The notes: generated from the letters alone by a model not told the origin. Shown: positions 45,633 through 58,706, numbered from the stretch's first letter. The stretch is DNA of 64,000 bases from Phytophthora hibernalis (GCA_012656075.1 JAAKBF010000229.1:1-64000), one strand, 5' to 3'. Numbers and translations are program-made.

Positions 45633-47070
45633 ATGTCTTCTCGAGCGTCGCATCCAATCTGCTTCCATACGCAATGGGCAGGATCCGGTCTGTGCGGGAC
45701 TGTGGCGGCGAGCGGCATCTCGAACGTGGGCGGCGCCGACAGTCGCGAGAACCAGGACGCGTTCTTCAGCTTCTACGACCCCAAGAATGCCGCCTTGGTG
45801 CTGGGAATCTTCGACGGCCACGGACGAGACACTGGGCGAGAAGTGGCTGAAGCGACCAAGCGGTACTTCGAGGCGCAGTTCCAGGGCTACTCGCTGCTCG
45901 ACTACGAGCGACTGGAGCGAGACCCGGAAGAATTCTTCCAACTCTTGTTCGCCTCGTGCCACCAGGCCCTGAAGTACATGCTGCGCGATCTGTACGAGCG
46001 AGCAGGCCACTCGGTGGAGGAGCATCAGCCTGAAGGATTCTTGGTGCGGCACAACCGACAAACGGGGACGGTGGCCAGTGTTCGTGGCGGCACCACCGCA
46101 ACGATTGTCGTGGTGCTGAACGGAGGACGAAAGATCTACTCGTCCAATGTGGGCGACTCGGTCGTCATGTTGGCCTCGATGCGTCCCGTTCTGTGTGCAA
46201 ATGACGTCAAAGTTCACGGAAACGACGGTGCTGAGGTGCATCAGTTGAACGAGCAGCTCAGTGAGGAATCTGCAGGACACGACGAAGAGCTCGATAACAA
46301 TCGGACACCGAAGTCGCAGCTCCTCGTTCTGTCAGGAAACCACAGCCCCGAGAGCGCCACCGAGTTCATGCGTGCAAGAGCTGTACGCTGCAGTCCCCAC
46401 GACCCAACACTGCCAGCATTACGCTTCGTGTACGACAGCTCGGAGCCGAAAAGCCGACGCCCGCCAATTTTCACGATGACGAGCACAGGCGAACTGCGCC
46501 GCAACCCGCGAGGCGACTACTTCAAGAACGTCCGCGACGAGTGGGCCACTGTGGTTGCAACGCCGCTCACTTCACTGTTCTCGGACGCATTGGCATTTAC
46601 TCGCTCGCTGGGCGACTTCCACATGCACAGCTACGGCGTGTGCTGCAAGCCGACAGTGGGGAGCTGTCGCTCGAGCGCGTCATCGCTCGAGACCTCGGTT
46701 TCAGCAACTATGCAGAAGACAACCAACAAGATCACATCAGCAGTAGTGCGTATGACGACGAAGAGGACCGAACGAGCTACGCATCGAACAACAGCAGCGA
46801 GGACCCACGGACAACGACCGACTTCATGCTGGTGGTGGCGTCCGACGGCATCTGGGACAACTGGAAGTACGGCGACCTCCAGTCGTTCCTCCGCCAAGCT
46901 CACGACAACAAAGCAATGCACTTGCAAAGCCAAGTGGCTGGAGGTTTCGCCCCGTGGACGCCATCGCCACTTCCCTCATGAACATCAACCTGCAACGGGC
47001 GAACAGCTACTTTGGCGACCAAGCGGACAACATGACGGCCATTCTATGCAACTTCAGCTTCAGAGCCTAA
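45633..47070 (+). CDS. PP2C-family protein serine/threonine phosphatase
   Basis: ATG at 45,633, stop at 47,070, about 479 aa. PP2C motifs in order: ADSRENQDAFF (residues about 34-45), the metal-binding FDGHGRDTG (about 59-67), GTTATIVVVL, VGDSVVM, the late motif DALAFTRSLGDFHMH, VVASDGIWDNW, and the closing DNMTAI. A long acidic/serine insert lies between the VGDS and SLGDF motifs, and another after it (residues about 365-400). Two one-base deletions, near 46,657 (G-run) and 46,952 (C-run), break the frame; with both bases the gene is exactly 480 codons. PP2C enzymes are Mn/Mg-dependent and dephosphorylate Ser/Thr. No targeting signal seen, so probably cytosolic or nuclear. Substrate unknown. 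Confidence 0.88.
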
Positions 47071-47171
47071 TATATAGCATATACACAATAACAGTTTTAA
47101 TGTGAAATTCACCACATTCCGGCGTGCGTCCACCGCCGCATATCACTATTAGCTGAGACCATCAGAGGATC

Positions 47172-48683
47172 ATGATGCGCCGAGCGGCCCAGGGCTTAAG
47201 CGGGCGATGCGCCACCGCCACGAGACGCCCCAACGCTCTGATGAGCGGCAACAAGAGCGTAACTCGCACGTTGGCCACCAGCGGATCCGGTGCGTGGCGT
47301 CCGCTGAGCTGCTCGACGGATTGACACATGGTCTGACTGGGTCTTTTGACTGCTGCAGAGCTCGAATGGATGAAGAACCGCGACCCGTTCTGCAACGTGG
47401 GCGAGTCCATCACCTCCAAGATCGGCGTGAACCTGCACCGCCAGCCCAACCACCCACTGCACATCATCAAGACCAAGATCGAGAGCTACTTCGACGACCT
47501 GCACCAGAACCACGGGTGCGACAATGCTCTGGGCTCTGGGAGACAATGGTGGCGTTATTGATGGAGTTTTTATGGTGGTGTGTGCTGCAGAGCGCCCAAG
47601 TTTACGGTGTTTGACGATCTGGACCCGGTGGTGACGACCTACGACTGCTTTGACTCAATGCTCGTGCCCAAGGACCACGTCAGTCGCAAGGTCACGGACA
47701 CGTACTACGTGGACGAGAACCGCGTGCTGCGTGCGCACACTAGCGCCCACGAGGTGGCGACCATGAAGAAGGGCTTCACGTCGTTCCTCGTCTCGGGCGA
47801 CGTCTACCGTCGTGACGAGATCGATGCGAGCCACTACCCAGTGTTCCATCAGATGGAGGGCGTGCGCATCTTCTCGGAGCTGGATGCGGCGACGCCTCGT
47901 GAGGAGAAGGTGGCGCACGTCAAGGAGGAGCTGAAGAAGACGCTGGAGGGCATGGCGAAGGAGCTGTTTGGCGACGTGGAGATGCGCTGGGTCGAGGCCT
48001 ACTTCCCCTTCACGGAACCGTCGTTAGAGCTTGAGATCTTCTTCAACGGCGACTGGCTCGAAGTGCTGGGCTGCGGTGTGCTGCAGCAGGAGATTGTGCG
48101 CAATGCCGGTCTGGGTGACAACGTCGGCTGGGCGTTCGGCCTTGGTCTCGAGCGCCTAGCCATGGTGCTGTTCGACATCCCTGACATCCGTTTGTTCTGG
48201 TCCCAAGACAAGCGCTTCATCTCCCAGTTCAAGGATGGCCAGATCACCAAGTTCAAGCCGTACAGCAAGTACCCGGCTTGCTTCAAGGACGTGAGCTTCT
48301 GGCACGATGAGGACTTCCACGAGAACAACTTGTGTGAAGTTGTGCGTGACATCGCTGGCGACATGGTCGAGCAGGTACGCGCTCGATAACAAGGCCAAGA
48401 CAGCCTTGGGTCCTAACTATAACGATATTTCTGTTGCAGGTGGCTGTCGTGGACGAGTTCACGCACCCCAAGACTCAGCGTCAGAGCAAGTGCTACCGTA
48501 TCACCTATCGCCATATGGACCGCAACCTGACAAATAGCGAGGTGGACGATATTCAGGTACGACTTCTAATGGCACTTGGGTCGCAATGGGTTGCATGTCT
48601 AGCTAACACGTTATCTTGCTGCTGCATTGTAGGAGGTTGTCCGAGTAACGATGGTAAAGGATCTCGGCGTTGAGCTCAGATAG
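47172..48683 (+). CDS. Phenylalanyl-tRNA synthetase, mitochondrial (single-chain)
   Basis: Five exons: 47,172-47,289, 47,359-47,515, 47,591-48,374, 48,440-48,556 and 48,633-48,683; 408 aa with no frameshift. All introns are GT-AG, 51-76 bp. Exon 1 (MMRRAAQGLSGRCATATRRP...) is arginine/alanine-rich without acidic residues, a typical mitochondrial presequence; it has its own exon. Class II synthetase motifs: NHPLHIIK, VVTTYDCFDSML, LRAHTSAHE, VSGDVYRRDEIDASHYPVFHQ (motif 2), WLEVLGCGV and GWAFGLGLERLAM (motif 3). The C-terminal FDX-ACB anticodon-binding domain follows (KYPACFKDVSFW, HPKTQRQSKCYRITYRHMDR). Charges mitochondrial tRNA-Phe. The first of the two ATGs (47,172/47,175) is chosen. Confidence 0.94.
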
Positions 48684-48932
48684 ATTGCGAGACTTGGTGT
48701 TGAGCCAGATGTATCAAAAACGTTTTGTGGCTTGAGCTCGTGAGCCACGCGTTGTTGAAGGAAGGATGCAGCAAAGAGAAAAATCAAACAAGCCAAACTT
48801 CTGGGGTGGCAGTTTTGGTCCTTATCGTAGAACTCAGTCTCGGTAGCTGAATTACTTGCATGACTTAGGCGGTTTTGAAACGGACCCGGCAAGTGAGGAG
48901 GCGTTCCGATCGAAGACGAAATAGGTCAAACT

Positions 48933-51838
48933 ATGGCTGAGCTCATTGACACCTCGAAAACGTTGGTGGTGGCAAACATGGACGAGTCGCCGCGAAGTCA
49001 AATGACAACGGCAGACGACTGGAAGCGGAGATTCCAAAGAGAAACCAAGGTAAACGATGCCACCTGATTGACTATGAACAACTGCTTGTGCTTACACGGC
49101 ACTTCTTTGATGGTAAAGGTCAACAAGGAGCTCGGTCGACGCCTTCGAGTACGAAAACTGCTTTGCCGTCAAGAGTTTGATACTCTGAGCAATTAGGATT
49201 GAGATGTTTTGTTGTTGCTGCTGCAGGAGACAAAACATCAACTGGAGGAAGAGAAATTGCGCGCACAAGAATTGTCTGCTCAACTACTTCATTACAAAAA
49301 GCACCAACATGGCGATGAAGCTAGTGTACGTGAGTTTCATTGTTCTTTTCTCAAGCTAAATGGAGAATGCTTGCCTGAATTACTGACCAACGATCGCCTT
49401 GCATTGATTTTTCTGCTACGTCTAGAAACAAAATGGCGTGTGCTGTAATTGCGACCGACTCGGGAAAGAGATCGCTAGACTCAGGCGCATAATAGCTGCC
49501 GCAGACCAAACGCCAAGCCAGCAATCCTCCTCAATCGCATGCACTATAATATCAGAGGACAGTGAACGCGACAAAGATGAAGTTACTCCTGAGAGTAAAT
49601 GCTCCGAGTGTGAAGAACAAGAGGGTGCACACGAAACCCAGCCATCAAACGCAACTGGCGATAACGCACCGACAATACGCAGAGCCCTTTCTTCAGGTAA
49701 TACGCTGTTGTCGGCTATGCTCTCACCCACAGAGCAAACTTTAGTGATTGAAGAACCTGAGGCGGATGACAGCAACCAGATGGACGATGATAGTCCTCAA
49801 GAGGTATTCCCGGACGCGAACGACTCGTTCCTTGGCGCTTTGTTCAAGTATGCTGTTGTGCTTGCAGGACCAACGTCAACCAAACTCAAACCAAGATCAC
49901 GCTCGTCGTTCTCTGATCGCTTCAAAACTTTGGATCATCAGAAAACACGAAATCCCCAGGAATGCATGGAACAGAGTGAACGTCACGAAAGTACCCGAGA
50001 AGAAAGCCGCCCGCGCAGTGCACCGGCAGGCAAATGGAAAGCGTTATCTCCAAACAGGGGCAGTATGTGGTCATTGAAGCGCCAGTCACAGGCAGTGTTG
50101 GATAATGTCAACGAAGACAGAGTACCATCACCATTAAGGCGAGCAGCTACGGGGTTGTTTTCAAATCTCGTTCCAAATGGGCTGAGAAGTGCGCCATCCA
50201 CACCCCCACTCCCCCTCCTGCTCCAGCTAAAACCAAGATGGCACCTCCTTCCGAACCATCTCCAGCATCGAAACTATTGTGTGTATATCCCCCAACGCTA
50301 GCGAAGTCCAAGAGCTCGAAGGTTTACTAGAGATTTGCTTCCCTTACGGAGAGGAGCCACCGGTAACCAGCGATTTTTCGCTTGCATACCTCAAGCGATC
50401 GTTGCAAGAACGACATCGGACGTATCGAAGTCCAGACTCCACCTTTGTGCTGACGATCGCAAGTGCCAGCAACCCGACAGAAATTACCTACGCCATTTGT
50501 GTTCGTTGTCCGTTGTTTCCAGAAAACGAGGACAACCTCAACTACAATTCTGAGCCTGGAGACCAGAAGCTTGGTGCCGGCTCAGCATTTGCGGATGGAC
50601 CCACTCAGTGCTGCTTGTGCCTGCTAAGTCCCTATCCTTTCTTCGGGCTGTTTTTCAAAGTGTTGTATGGCATCGCAGTTCTCTGGAATGCCAAGCGAAG
50701 GGAAGCTTTGGCGACAAGGAGGAATAAGACAGCAGACAGCTTAGCCACGATGCTCGAAAAACCATTAGGGATGCTGGACTTTGTCGAAGTCTTTCAGGGG
50801 ATTATGGATCGACTGAAAGAAATGCAGATTCCACCGATGGGCGGGTGGAGCCGAATGGTACTATCACCGCAGGTCACGCAATTGGCGTTCCACCGTCCCC
50901 ACAGTGCCAGCCTTACGGTGGAGCGAAGACATTTGGTGCTTGAGTATGCAGCCCCGACACTCTTTGGACTGCTTTCGGTGGATCAAGTGCTGTTCTTACT
51001 TGGATGTCTGTGCTCTGAGCGCAAAGTTTTGGTGGTCTCTGACCACGTCAATATTGTAAGCTCCTGTGTGCTTGCACTGATAACTCTTCTTCATCCGCTG
51101 CAATGGGCTGGCCCAGTGATCACGGTGCTACCACCAAGACTCGACGAGCTTCTCGAGGCGCCAGTTCCGTTGATTGCGGGTCGTGTATCAATCAATTCCT
51201 CCTCAATACGGAAATTCTCGACATTGGACCGACCTATGAAGGATGTCATCGAGATGAATATGGACCAAAACGCCCTTCACATGCACGAGGAGGATCTGAT
51301 CACATACCACGAACTCAAACTCCCAGAGTGCGACGAGTTGGTTCATGAACTCGAGCCCTTTTCGGCACAGCTCTTTGGGAAGCATGACACCCCTGACTTT
51401 CCAACTGTCCAACAAGATGAGGCATGCAAGATCATGTGCGCTAGAATTCATCACCACATTGAGTCCATCTGCAATCTTGCCATGGCGGAGAAGGTTATCG
51501 TCGGAACAGATTCTCCTGAAAAACGATCAGATTCTGCGGCTTCTTCGTCACCGTCGCGGGGTTCGATCACTCGTTTAGGAGCCCAGCGCCGATGCAGTGC
51601 CATGGTCGCCGATTATATTAACCGTTTCCAAGAAACTCAAATGTTCAGCATGTTCACGCTTCAGGCCCAAGACGCGCAAAACGAGAGCGATGAAGCTGAC
51701 GCCGAGCATGACGACAGCGAGAACGACAGTCACGAGGACGAAGAATATCATTACGAGATGACAGGTGTCCTCGATAGTGCTGGAAAACTTAAAAGGGATC
51801 ACACGAGCCCGAGGTTATGGGTAGCAATGAAATGCTGA
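48933..51838 (+). CDS. DENN-domain protein with N-terminal coiled coil
   Basis: Four exons: 48,933-49,049, 49,119-49,148, 49,227-49,325 and 49,426-51,838; about 886 aa. Exon 2 codes for only ten residues. Residues about 40-105 form a coiled coil (ETKHQLEEEKLRAQEL, RLGKEIARLRR), followed by a long disordered Ser/Glu region. The DENN module starts at about residue 365: uDENN (EGLLEICFPYGEEPP, TFVLTIA, CLCLLSPYPFFGLFFKVLY) and cDENN (YAAPTLFGLLSVDQVLFLLG, ERKVLVVS, ITLLHPLQWAGPVITVLP, LDELLEAPVPLIAG). An acidic C-terminal tail ends the protein. Two one-base losses in C-runs (near 50,208 and 50,292) break exon 4; with them the exon is exactly 805 codons. DENN proteins activate Rab GTPases by GDP/GTP exchange in membrane traffic. 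Partner Rab unknown. Confidence 0.85.
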
Positions 51839-52753
51839 AGTAAAAAGTCGAAAGAAATTAACAGACTTCGAGTGTTGCCCTTCTTATCATGCGGCTGGCC
51901 TCCAAACGCGCCGGGAGTACATCATATATTAGATACTTCATAGTATTATCCAACCTCTTTACCAACGGAATTGGTTAGATTGTAGATGTCGGACTTTGCT
52001 ATCGTCATCCGGCCAGCGGTACCAATCTTGGTTTCGCCCACCAGAATTAATACGTAAATGCATCAAATTTGACGGCTATACGTAGTAGACGAAGCGTCCT
52101 TCAAAGGATTGAAGCGTCATCTTACACACGTCCTTCCACGGTAGACAAAATGCTGCTCTGTGAGATCGTGGTCGCGATTGTCCTCTTAGTGATCTCTTCA
52201 CTTACGAGGATAACACCAGCCGAACCTCTCTCGTATGTTGCGGTTTATGCCTCGCCAACAAAATTCATCTTCACTGTTGAAGCAAGTTGCGTGCCTCCAA
52301 CGAGCCCAGCGTGTTCGGCAGTGGGAGGATTTTTATAAACCGCTCGAATTCCTGTTCAACGGCGTCCGACTACAGAAACGTCCTGATCGCTGCGTTCCCA
52401 TCGAAATTATTCCTAGTTGGTAAGATATACAGCGATGCCGGGATGTGTGAGACGCTAAGAGCGGCGACGGCGTATCTCGCCGACAATTTGTGCCATGTTG
52501 GCGAAGATGCTTCAATGTCACAACCCTCGACGGCTCGGCTTCCTGGATGTTTTTTTAGCGAAGATGCCCCAGTAGCAGTCCTGCATGGCCACAGTGCACT
52601 AGCTTAGTGACTAATAAGGTTGCGCGGTGTTGACAAAGAAAATCCTTCACACTTAAAAGTTTCTACCGGATCAGCTTCGAGCCTGGCAGGTGAGTGCAAC
52701 ACCAAAATCAAATGTTAATTGATCGTCCATTCCACTGATGCCTCACTCTGTAG
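51839..52753. other. Uncertain region 5' of the GPCR gene
   Basis: No recognised gene. Two coding-like stretches on plus: 52,150-52,338 starts at an ATG with a hydrophobic leader (EIVVAIVLLVISSL), and 52,360-52,560 reads SKLFLVGKIYSDAGM and CETLRAATAYLADNLC. They are in different frames and may be decayed exons of this or another gene. A GT donor at 52,692 (CAG|GTGAGTGC) with an acceptor at 52,753 suggests an intron leading into the GPCR segment. Confidence 0.35.
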
Positions 52754-53251
52754 ACGGTTGTAGTCTGCTTTCAACCGTTGGCACTTGCATCGATCGCCCC
52801 AAATGAACTGTTGGGGACGTGTCTCGATGACGACTGGGCGGAATCGGTCTCAGCGAGTCTGTCCATCTCGACTTTGGACCGCGATTCATTTGGCACCATG
52901 GAGAACCCATACCTTCACGGTGCTCTGAAAACGCCACGTTTTAGAGTGGAAGACACGCGCACAACACGAAACAGGAATGAATTGTTTCAGGCCGATTGTA
53001 TGGCATAAGATTCCGTGTTCTATGGCGCCGGTGCACGGGTAGATTCCAACGGAAAAATTGTCAAACCTGGACGCGTGAACGGCACGCTTGTAATGGAGAT
53101 CGGCACATGGAGCTCACATTCTCTCGCAACGATGGTCGTAGCGATCATAGCACAAGAGCTGGTACGCAAACATGCTAGTGTTCAAGTGCTGTTTTTCATA
53201 CCTGACAGCCGCTTTTTGTTGTCGATGGTGCTCGTTAGTTGGGTTATGAGG
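52754..53251 (+). pseudogene. Class C GPCR with betaine-binding-like ectodomain: 5' part
   Basis: After an acceptor at 52,753, the sequence reads VVVCFQPLALASIAPNELL (signal-peptide-like) and continues to 53,005, where an in-frame TAA occurs. The same frame continues with FYGAGARVDSNGKIVKPG and VMEIGTWSSHSLATMVVAII. An intron (GTACGC at about 53,162 to TTAG at 53,239) leads to LGYEV, where the LTR element is inserted. The second part is at 59,235-61,626. The stop codon and the 6-kb insertion make this allele a pseudogene. The ectodomain resembles the solute-binding fold of glycine-betaine ABC systems (OpuAC-like; note IIAQELLGYEV). Confidence 0.65.
53247..53251 (+). repeat. Target-site duplication TGAGG, left copy
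   Basis: Immediately outside the left LTR; identical to 59,235-59,239. Confidence 0.93.
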
Positions 53252-53700
53252 TGTGCTTTTTTCCGGAGGTTGAAGAAACTCCAAACACGAGGCAAGGCAG
53301 GTGGCGATCCTGCTGGAACTTGTAGCCTAGTGTATTGGTAGCTTGAGATGTAACTAGCAAATTGTAGAGTGAGAGATTTGGACAGTCGTCACCATCCATC
53401 CTTCTCAATGAAAGAATGAAACCTTCATGCTGATGGCAGCATGAAAGTGAACATGTAAGGCTGCCCGAGATTCCACTTGGATCACTGGCGGCCTGTTCTA
53501 CGAGATCCATGAAAGTTTGGTCAGATCCAGATGTCTGGCTCTGCCATCGCCAATGAAGCACACTGACCTTGATGCACCAGGGTCAGGCGTAGCTTCTTCT
53601 GTGATTGACTTGATTGCACCAGGTCGCTCACTGTCTAGTTGTCAAGTCTTTGAAGTTCACGTCTGGCGGCGGAAGCTGGCTTGACCCAGAATCCACCACA
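53252..53700 (-). repeat. LTR (3' LTR relative to the element)
   Basis: 449 bp; six substitutions relative to the other LTR. Confidence 0.93.
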
Positions 53701-53815
53701 CAGCCTCCAAAGCTTGATTCCGCCGCTTCATCACCTTCTCCATTTGCAGCCATGGCAGTCAGATTCATGCCTGGCCACAACCAGGCCTGAAGGGTCTTCA
53801 GCATTGGACGCACGA

Positions 53816-56800
53816 TCACGTCTCGCTCGCCAGTCGGTCAGCTCTAGCAGTCTGCGAACGCGTACGACGGCTCACACCTTGATCATCGGCTCGAACCCGT
53901 ATCAGGCGCCTCGGGATGTTCGCGTCGATGTGGTTGCTCTCAAATCCAGGTCGATCTCTCGAAGTCTGCAGTACAGCAGCAACGGTGTCACCTTTGTCGG
54001 ACGCTTGAGTAGTTGTAGTTGAACGCGGTTGCTTCCGTTGACGACTGGAACTCCGGCGGCTCATATCCGGCGGCCTTATCATCGCCGTTGCAACTATCGG
54101 TTCTTGTTGTTGTTGTTCTCCAGTCGTAGTCACCCGCTGCCAGTGTGCTTTAAGATCTTGATCCGCGGCGGCCACGTACTGGCTCACAAGTTTTGGAACG
54201 TCTCAAGACAAGGTCGTCAGCGGTTCATAGGAGTCCTTGATCGCTTCGAGTCTCTTCCACTGGACCAAAATCTCATAGTCCTTGATGTTGTCGTTCCACT
54301 GATGCTCCTTGAGCTTCTCCACCGCCAGGATGATTCCATGCGACGAGATGTGCTCGAGCAGTTCTTTGGTCACGTCCAAGCTGGAGTCTGCATAGAATTT
54401 CAATCTAGAGGCATGCACGTCCAACTCAGCCCCGTGATGAGGTGTTAAACCATGAAAGAGTGCACGTCGGCACGTATTACGCGATACGGCCCTATCCATG
54501 TGACAAGCAGCTTGTTGCCACTCTTTTCATCAACCCGTGAGCGTAGCACATAATAACCTTCCATGAAATTCACCATGTTCTGTCCTCGTTCTCGCTTCTT
54601 GTTCAGCAGTCTCTGCTTCTGTCGTTGGTCTTCAACAATCTTGTGCATGTCTTGAATACTGCTTTGCAGGTTGACGAAGAAGTCCTCAATCTTGTCACTC
54701 GCTGACATCTCCTTGAACTCCCCGAACAGGCAGGTAGAATTCTTTGAGAGGTGTCGGACATTGTAGTCCAGTAAACAACTCCACTGGCGCTTTGTGGCCG
54801 AGTGAAGGTACTGCAGTGTGATTGAGGCTGGACTGTACCATTGGCACTAGGTACACCCAGTCGTTGTGATTGATCTTGTACTCCAAGATCATAGTCCTGA
54901 TCACCTGGAGTATGTCCCGGTTCATGCGCTCCACTGAGCCGTTTATCCACGGGCAGTAAGCGGGGTGAACTGCTGCTGCGTGCGCAGCCTTCGCGACAGC
55001 TCACTCACTACTTCGTTCTTGAAATGGGATCCTTGGTCTGAGATCCAAACTGATGGCAGGACGAACCGAGAATGCTAGGCGAGAAACGCCTCCACAGTCA
55101 CCGTACTGTCGGCTGTGCCTGTCACGACAAGCTCGCAGAAATGAGAGGCATGATCCTTTAGCACTAGGATATACCATACCTTTCACCAATGAACAGGAAA
55201 TCCAAATGTAAAACTCCATTGCGTTCACAACAATCAATTGTTTCACCCTAAGGTCTGGGGATGATGGCCCCCTTTTGAATGCAAGCACGGCCGGCACTGG
55301 CGGACAACAGTGGACGCCAGGGTGTTGAGCTTCTCAATCGCAAACAACCGTCGAAGGTGCTTCACCATGGCAGCGTGCCCACGGTGGCCATGGGCACCAC
55401 AATGTGAAATGATAAATAGTCGTAGGGTGAGGTCACTAGATTCAGTAGGGATCCAAATCCGGTCACGGAGAGTGAGTACGTCGCCGTCGGTACGCACAAC
55501 TCTTGCTGGCGGTTCATATCGTGACTGCACCACCATAATCTCCACAAAAGTCGGCCAAATGAAATGTTCATCATCAAAGGGCGGAGCGTCGAGATGATCG
55601 GCCCCGTCACCTCCTGGGTCAACTCCTGTTGAGATGCGGCACTGGGTGTGACTGGCGGGTCAGTGCGAATCCTGCTGATCTTGCTGGTGGCTGGGACGTG
55701 GTTGCCAGCCCACCTGCTGATCATGTCGGCGCAGACGTTGTTCGGCCCGGCGATATGTTCGATCACATAGTTGTAGTTCATCAATTTCATGGACCATCGC
55801 AACAACTTCCCTTTCACGTGCTTTTGACATGTTCGTCGGGCGCAAATACGTGAATTAAATTGCGGTGATCGCAGAACATCCTGAATCCTTGCGGTCTGAG
55901 CAGCAAGTAATCCAGCTTGTCACAGGCCAGTGCGATAGGGAAAGCTTCCTTTTCGATCACTGTCCAATTGAGTTGGCTACCCGTGAAGGTGCCACTCAAA
56001 CACTCGACGAGTTGGTGTTGTTGATCCTGGACGGGCACCTTGATGTCAAAGTCCTTCACTTGCGTCACAATGACGGCCCAACCAACATCAGAAGCATCCG
56101 TTAGCAAACACGTCGTTGCCGAGTCATCGGGAAAAGCAAGCGTAGCCGCCGAGGCTAGCATGTCTTTAACATTGTCAAATGCCGTTTTTCTGCTGCACTG
56201 AACTCAATCAAAATTCCGGCAGCCACACGTTTCGTAAGTCGTGTCTTGGCCAGAGATTCGTCTAATCGGTGTTGGAGCGGGAGACTTGACGGGCATAGTC
56301 AATGAGACTCTCTCGCATCCAATTAATCGCGCACAGGAGCTGCTGCAACTCCCCTGCTGTACTGGGGTACGGCATTGCACGGAGTGAGTCGATCCTGGCA
56401 GGGTCATGACGCACACCATTGGCATCGATGATTTTGCCACACCACTTCACTTCCTGTTGATACAGGCTTGACTTCTTCACGCTGAGCTTGAGACCAAAAT
56501 CATTCAGCAGCGAAAATAACTCAGCGAGTTTGTCTGGGTAGGTGTCGATGTCGTCTGCGTAGAGCAACAGATCGTCGATCCACACGAGGAGGTGCTTGTA
56601 CAGTAGCGTCGCAAAACACGTCTCCATAGTTTTTGAAAATAGATTGCAGCATCACCACAGCCTTGTGGTACGCGTCGCGGAGTGTAGATCTTCTCGTCAG
56701 TCATATAGGATAACCACTCCTGGCAGAACTCAGCTAAAGGTAGCTGCCAGAAACCATTAATGAAGTCGAAAGTCCAAAATGTTGTTATTCACGTGTATTT

Positions 56801-58706
56801 TCCATTACCAAAGAAAGAATCGGCATAACTGCAGCCACGATGTCGGTCATCGAGTTGATTCGCGGTAGTCAGTCGCTTGCCGCAAATCCATGAGCTCTTG
56901 TGACTTTTTGACGGGGAGTACGGGGCTTGCCCAGGGTTCTCGTAAACCCATCCTAGTTTCCCATGTTGATCGTTAAACTCACGTAAGAATTGGCGAACAT
57001 GCGGAGGATATTTGCGAGGCTTACATTTGCATGGTTGGGCCCCATCCTTCAAACGCACTTCGAGCGGGGAACGCGAGCAGGGGGTCATCACGAAGTTCCA
57101 AGCGCCCACATCATACATGTGCACGATGGCTCGTAACTTGTCCACCTTGTCCGGAGGAAATCCATGCTTTGCGCATGATGGGAACAACCTCGTCAGGGCG
57201 GTGCTGACTTTCAATCAGAGTCTCCACTGCAGCAGGAACTTCTTCATCAGAGGCCACATGACTTGGGTTTGTGGGGCGTTCATCCGCCTCCAAGTCAAAT
57301 GGATCATCACTGGTCTCGTCTTCGCGATGAGAGGCAAGCTGCTCGAGCTGCCGGTCCACATCAATGGCCAAGGCAATCAACAGATCCTGACCGATGATGA
57401 ATTCGTCATCGTCCATATCCACAATCAGACACGACACAGCTTCCGCTGGCTGCACCGGTCCAGCAGCCGTGTGGATCAGGACATGAAGCATGGCTTTCTT
57501 CTCATCCACGACCGGATGTGCACCATACGCCTGACTGCACACCGGCGTGTCCAACGGAATCTCCTGCACCGAGGGATCCGCGTCGAGCAATAGTCTCCAC
57601 TGCGAACGGCTGATCACCGTGTTGTCGGAACCAGTATCCGGACAGCACGGCAAATCCAGAACGCTGATGATTGTCACAGTGCGTGAGGTCGGTGGTATTA
57701 ACTCCTTCAATCTCTTCATGCGAGACTGGCGAGATTTGTTAGCTTCGCGAAGCTTCTGCCGAAGCACAATCTTCTCAGCGTCAGTTGCCTTCGTGCAATC
57801 GCTGAGCCAGTGCATTTTTTTGGCACTTCGGGCCCGGCGACGGCGGCTCGTTGCGTGAGATTGACGGCTTTGAAGGCTTGTCGGTCTTCTGGTCAATCTT
57901 CTTCTCAACCTTCTTGTCGGTTTTCTTCAACGAGAATCTCTTACCAGAATCGTCACGAGCTGACTTCTTCGAATGAGCCATAGTCGATTTCTCAGCATTT
58001 TCGCAGATTTTGGCAGCGAAGTCTTGTCCTTCACCATCAATCGCATCCGCTTGTTTTGCTGGAAATGACGCTCATGTTCGACAGCCTTCTCGTAGATCAG
58101 CGTGTACAGCTTTTGAATGTCCTTGCCGGCCTCCTTGTGAGTCCATCGGACAGTACTTTTGACATCGGCCTTCAGGACCGGAGGGGCCAAACACGACACC
58201 TAACGTTTGCACTTCTCTTTTTCGCCATCATCACCGGAGAAAACGTCTTCGAGTCCATTCTCCAGGACAACTTCATGGAAACGCTGAAAATAGGCCAGTA
58301 CGCGGTCATCGACATCTGTCTCCGACAGGTCCATCCGTAGCTCCTTCGCGCACAGGGTCTTGATATCAGGGTCGTCGTTCTTGGCCTTCCCTAGTAGATG
58401 CTTGATCTCAGCGATGATCTGTCCTTCGGTGACATCAGCAACGTCTCAGTGCACAAGACGTCTCCAATAGACGAATATCGAAAGAGTCCTTCACATTCTG
58501 CGTCACTAAGTTGTAGTCTTCGCCAGAGCTTCTGCAACGAGCTCTCATCTTGGCATCATACTCCTTGCGCAGCTTGTCCCACTTCACCAACGCCTTGTGA
58601 GAAATGGAACTGAGTCTTGGTGGGAGAATCGGCGCGAAGATGGGGGCTTTGAGTATTCGGAGGACTCCTCCTCGTCACTTGAATCATCAGCACGGCGTTT
58701 CGGCAT
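53816..58706 (-). pseudogene. Gag-Pol of the Ty3/Gypsy element, broken frames
   Basis: Gag probably starts at ATG 58,706 (MPKRRADDSSDEEESSEYSK), then helical sequence (58,000-58,330) and a basic stretch. A zinc knuckle of form CxxC..HxxxxC (KMHWLSDC, about 57,810) precedes the aspartic protease CPDTGSDNTV (active Asp about 57,638). Reverse transcriptase follows (KPRKYPPHVRQF about 57,020; RVPQGCGDA about 56,660; YADD at 56,550-56,561). Next come RNase H (TDASDVGW about 56,100), the integrase zinc domain (HCGAHGHRGH ... CRPC, about 55,300-55,460), the integrase core with ERMNRDI (about 54,930), and a chromodomain-like end (ILVQWKRL, about 54,260). The reading frame changes many times. Some breaks sit in homopolymers, so part may be base error, but as read it is not intact. 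Confidence 0.85.

Noticed and set aside
44734..45657. 307-codon open frame on minus
   Set aside because: Antisense shadow of uridine phosphorylase.
45609..46280. 223-codon open frame on minus
   Set aside because: Antisense shadow of the PP2C gene.
57012..57593. 193-codon open frame on plus inside the retrotransposon
   Set aside because: Antisense to the protease/Gag region; no family resemblance.
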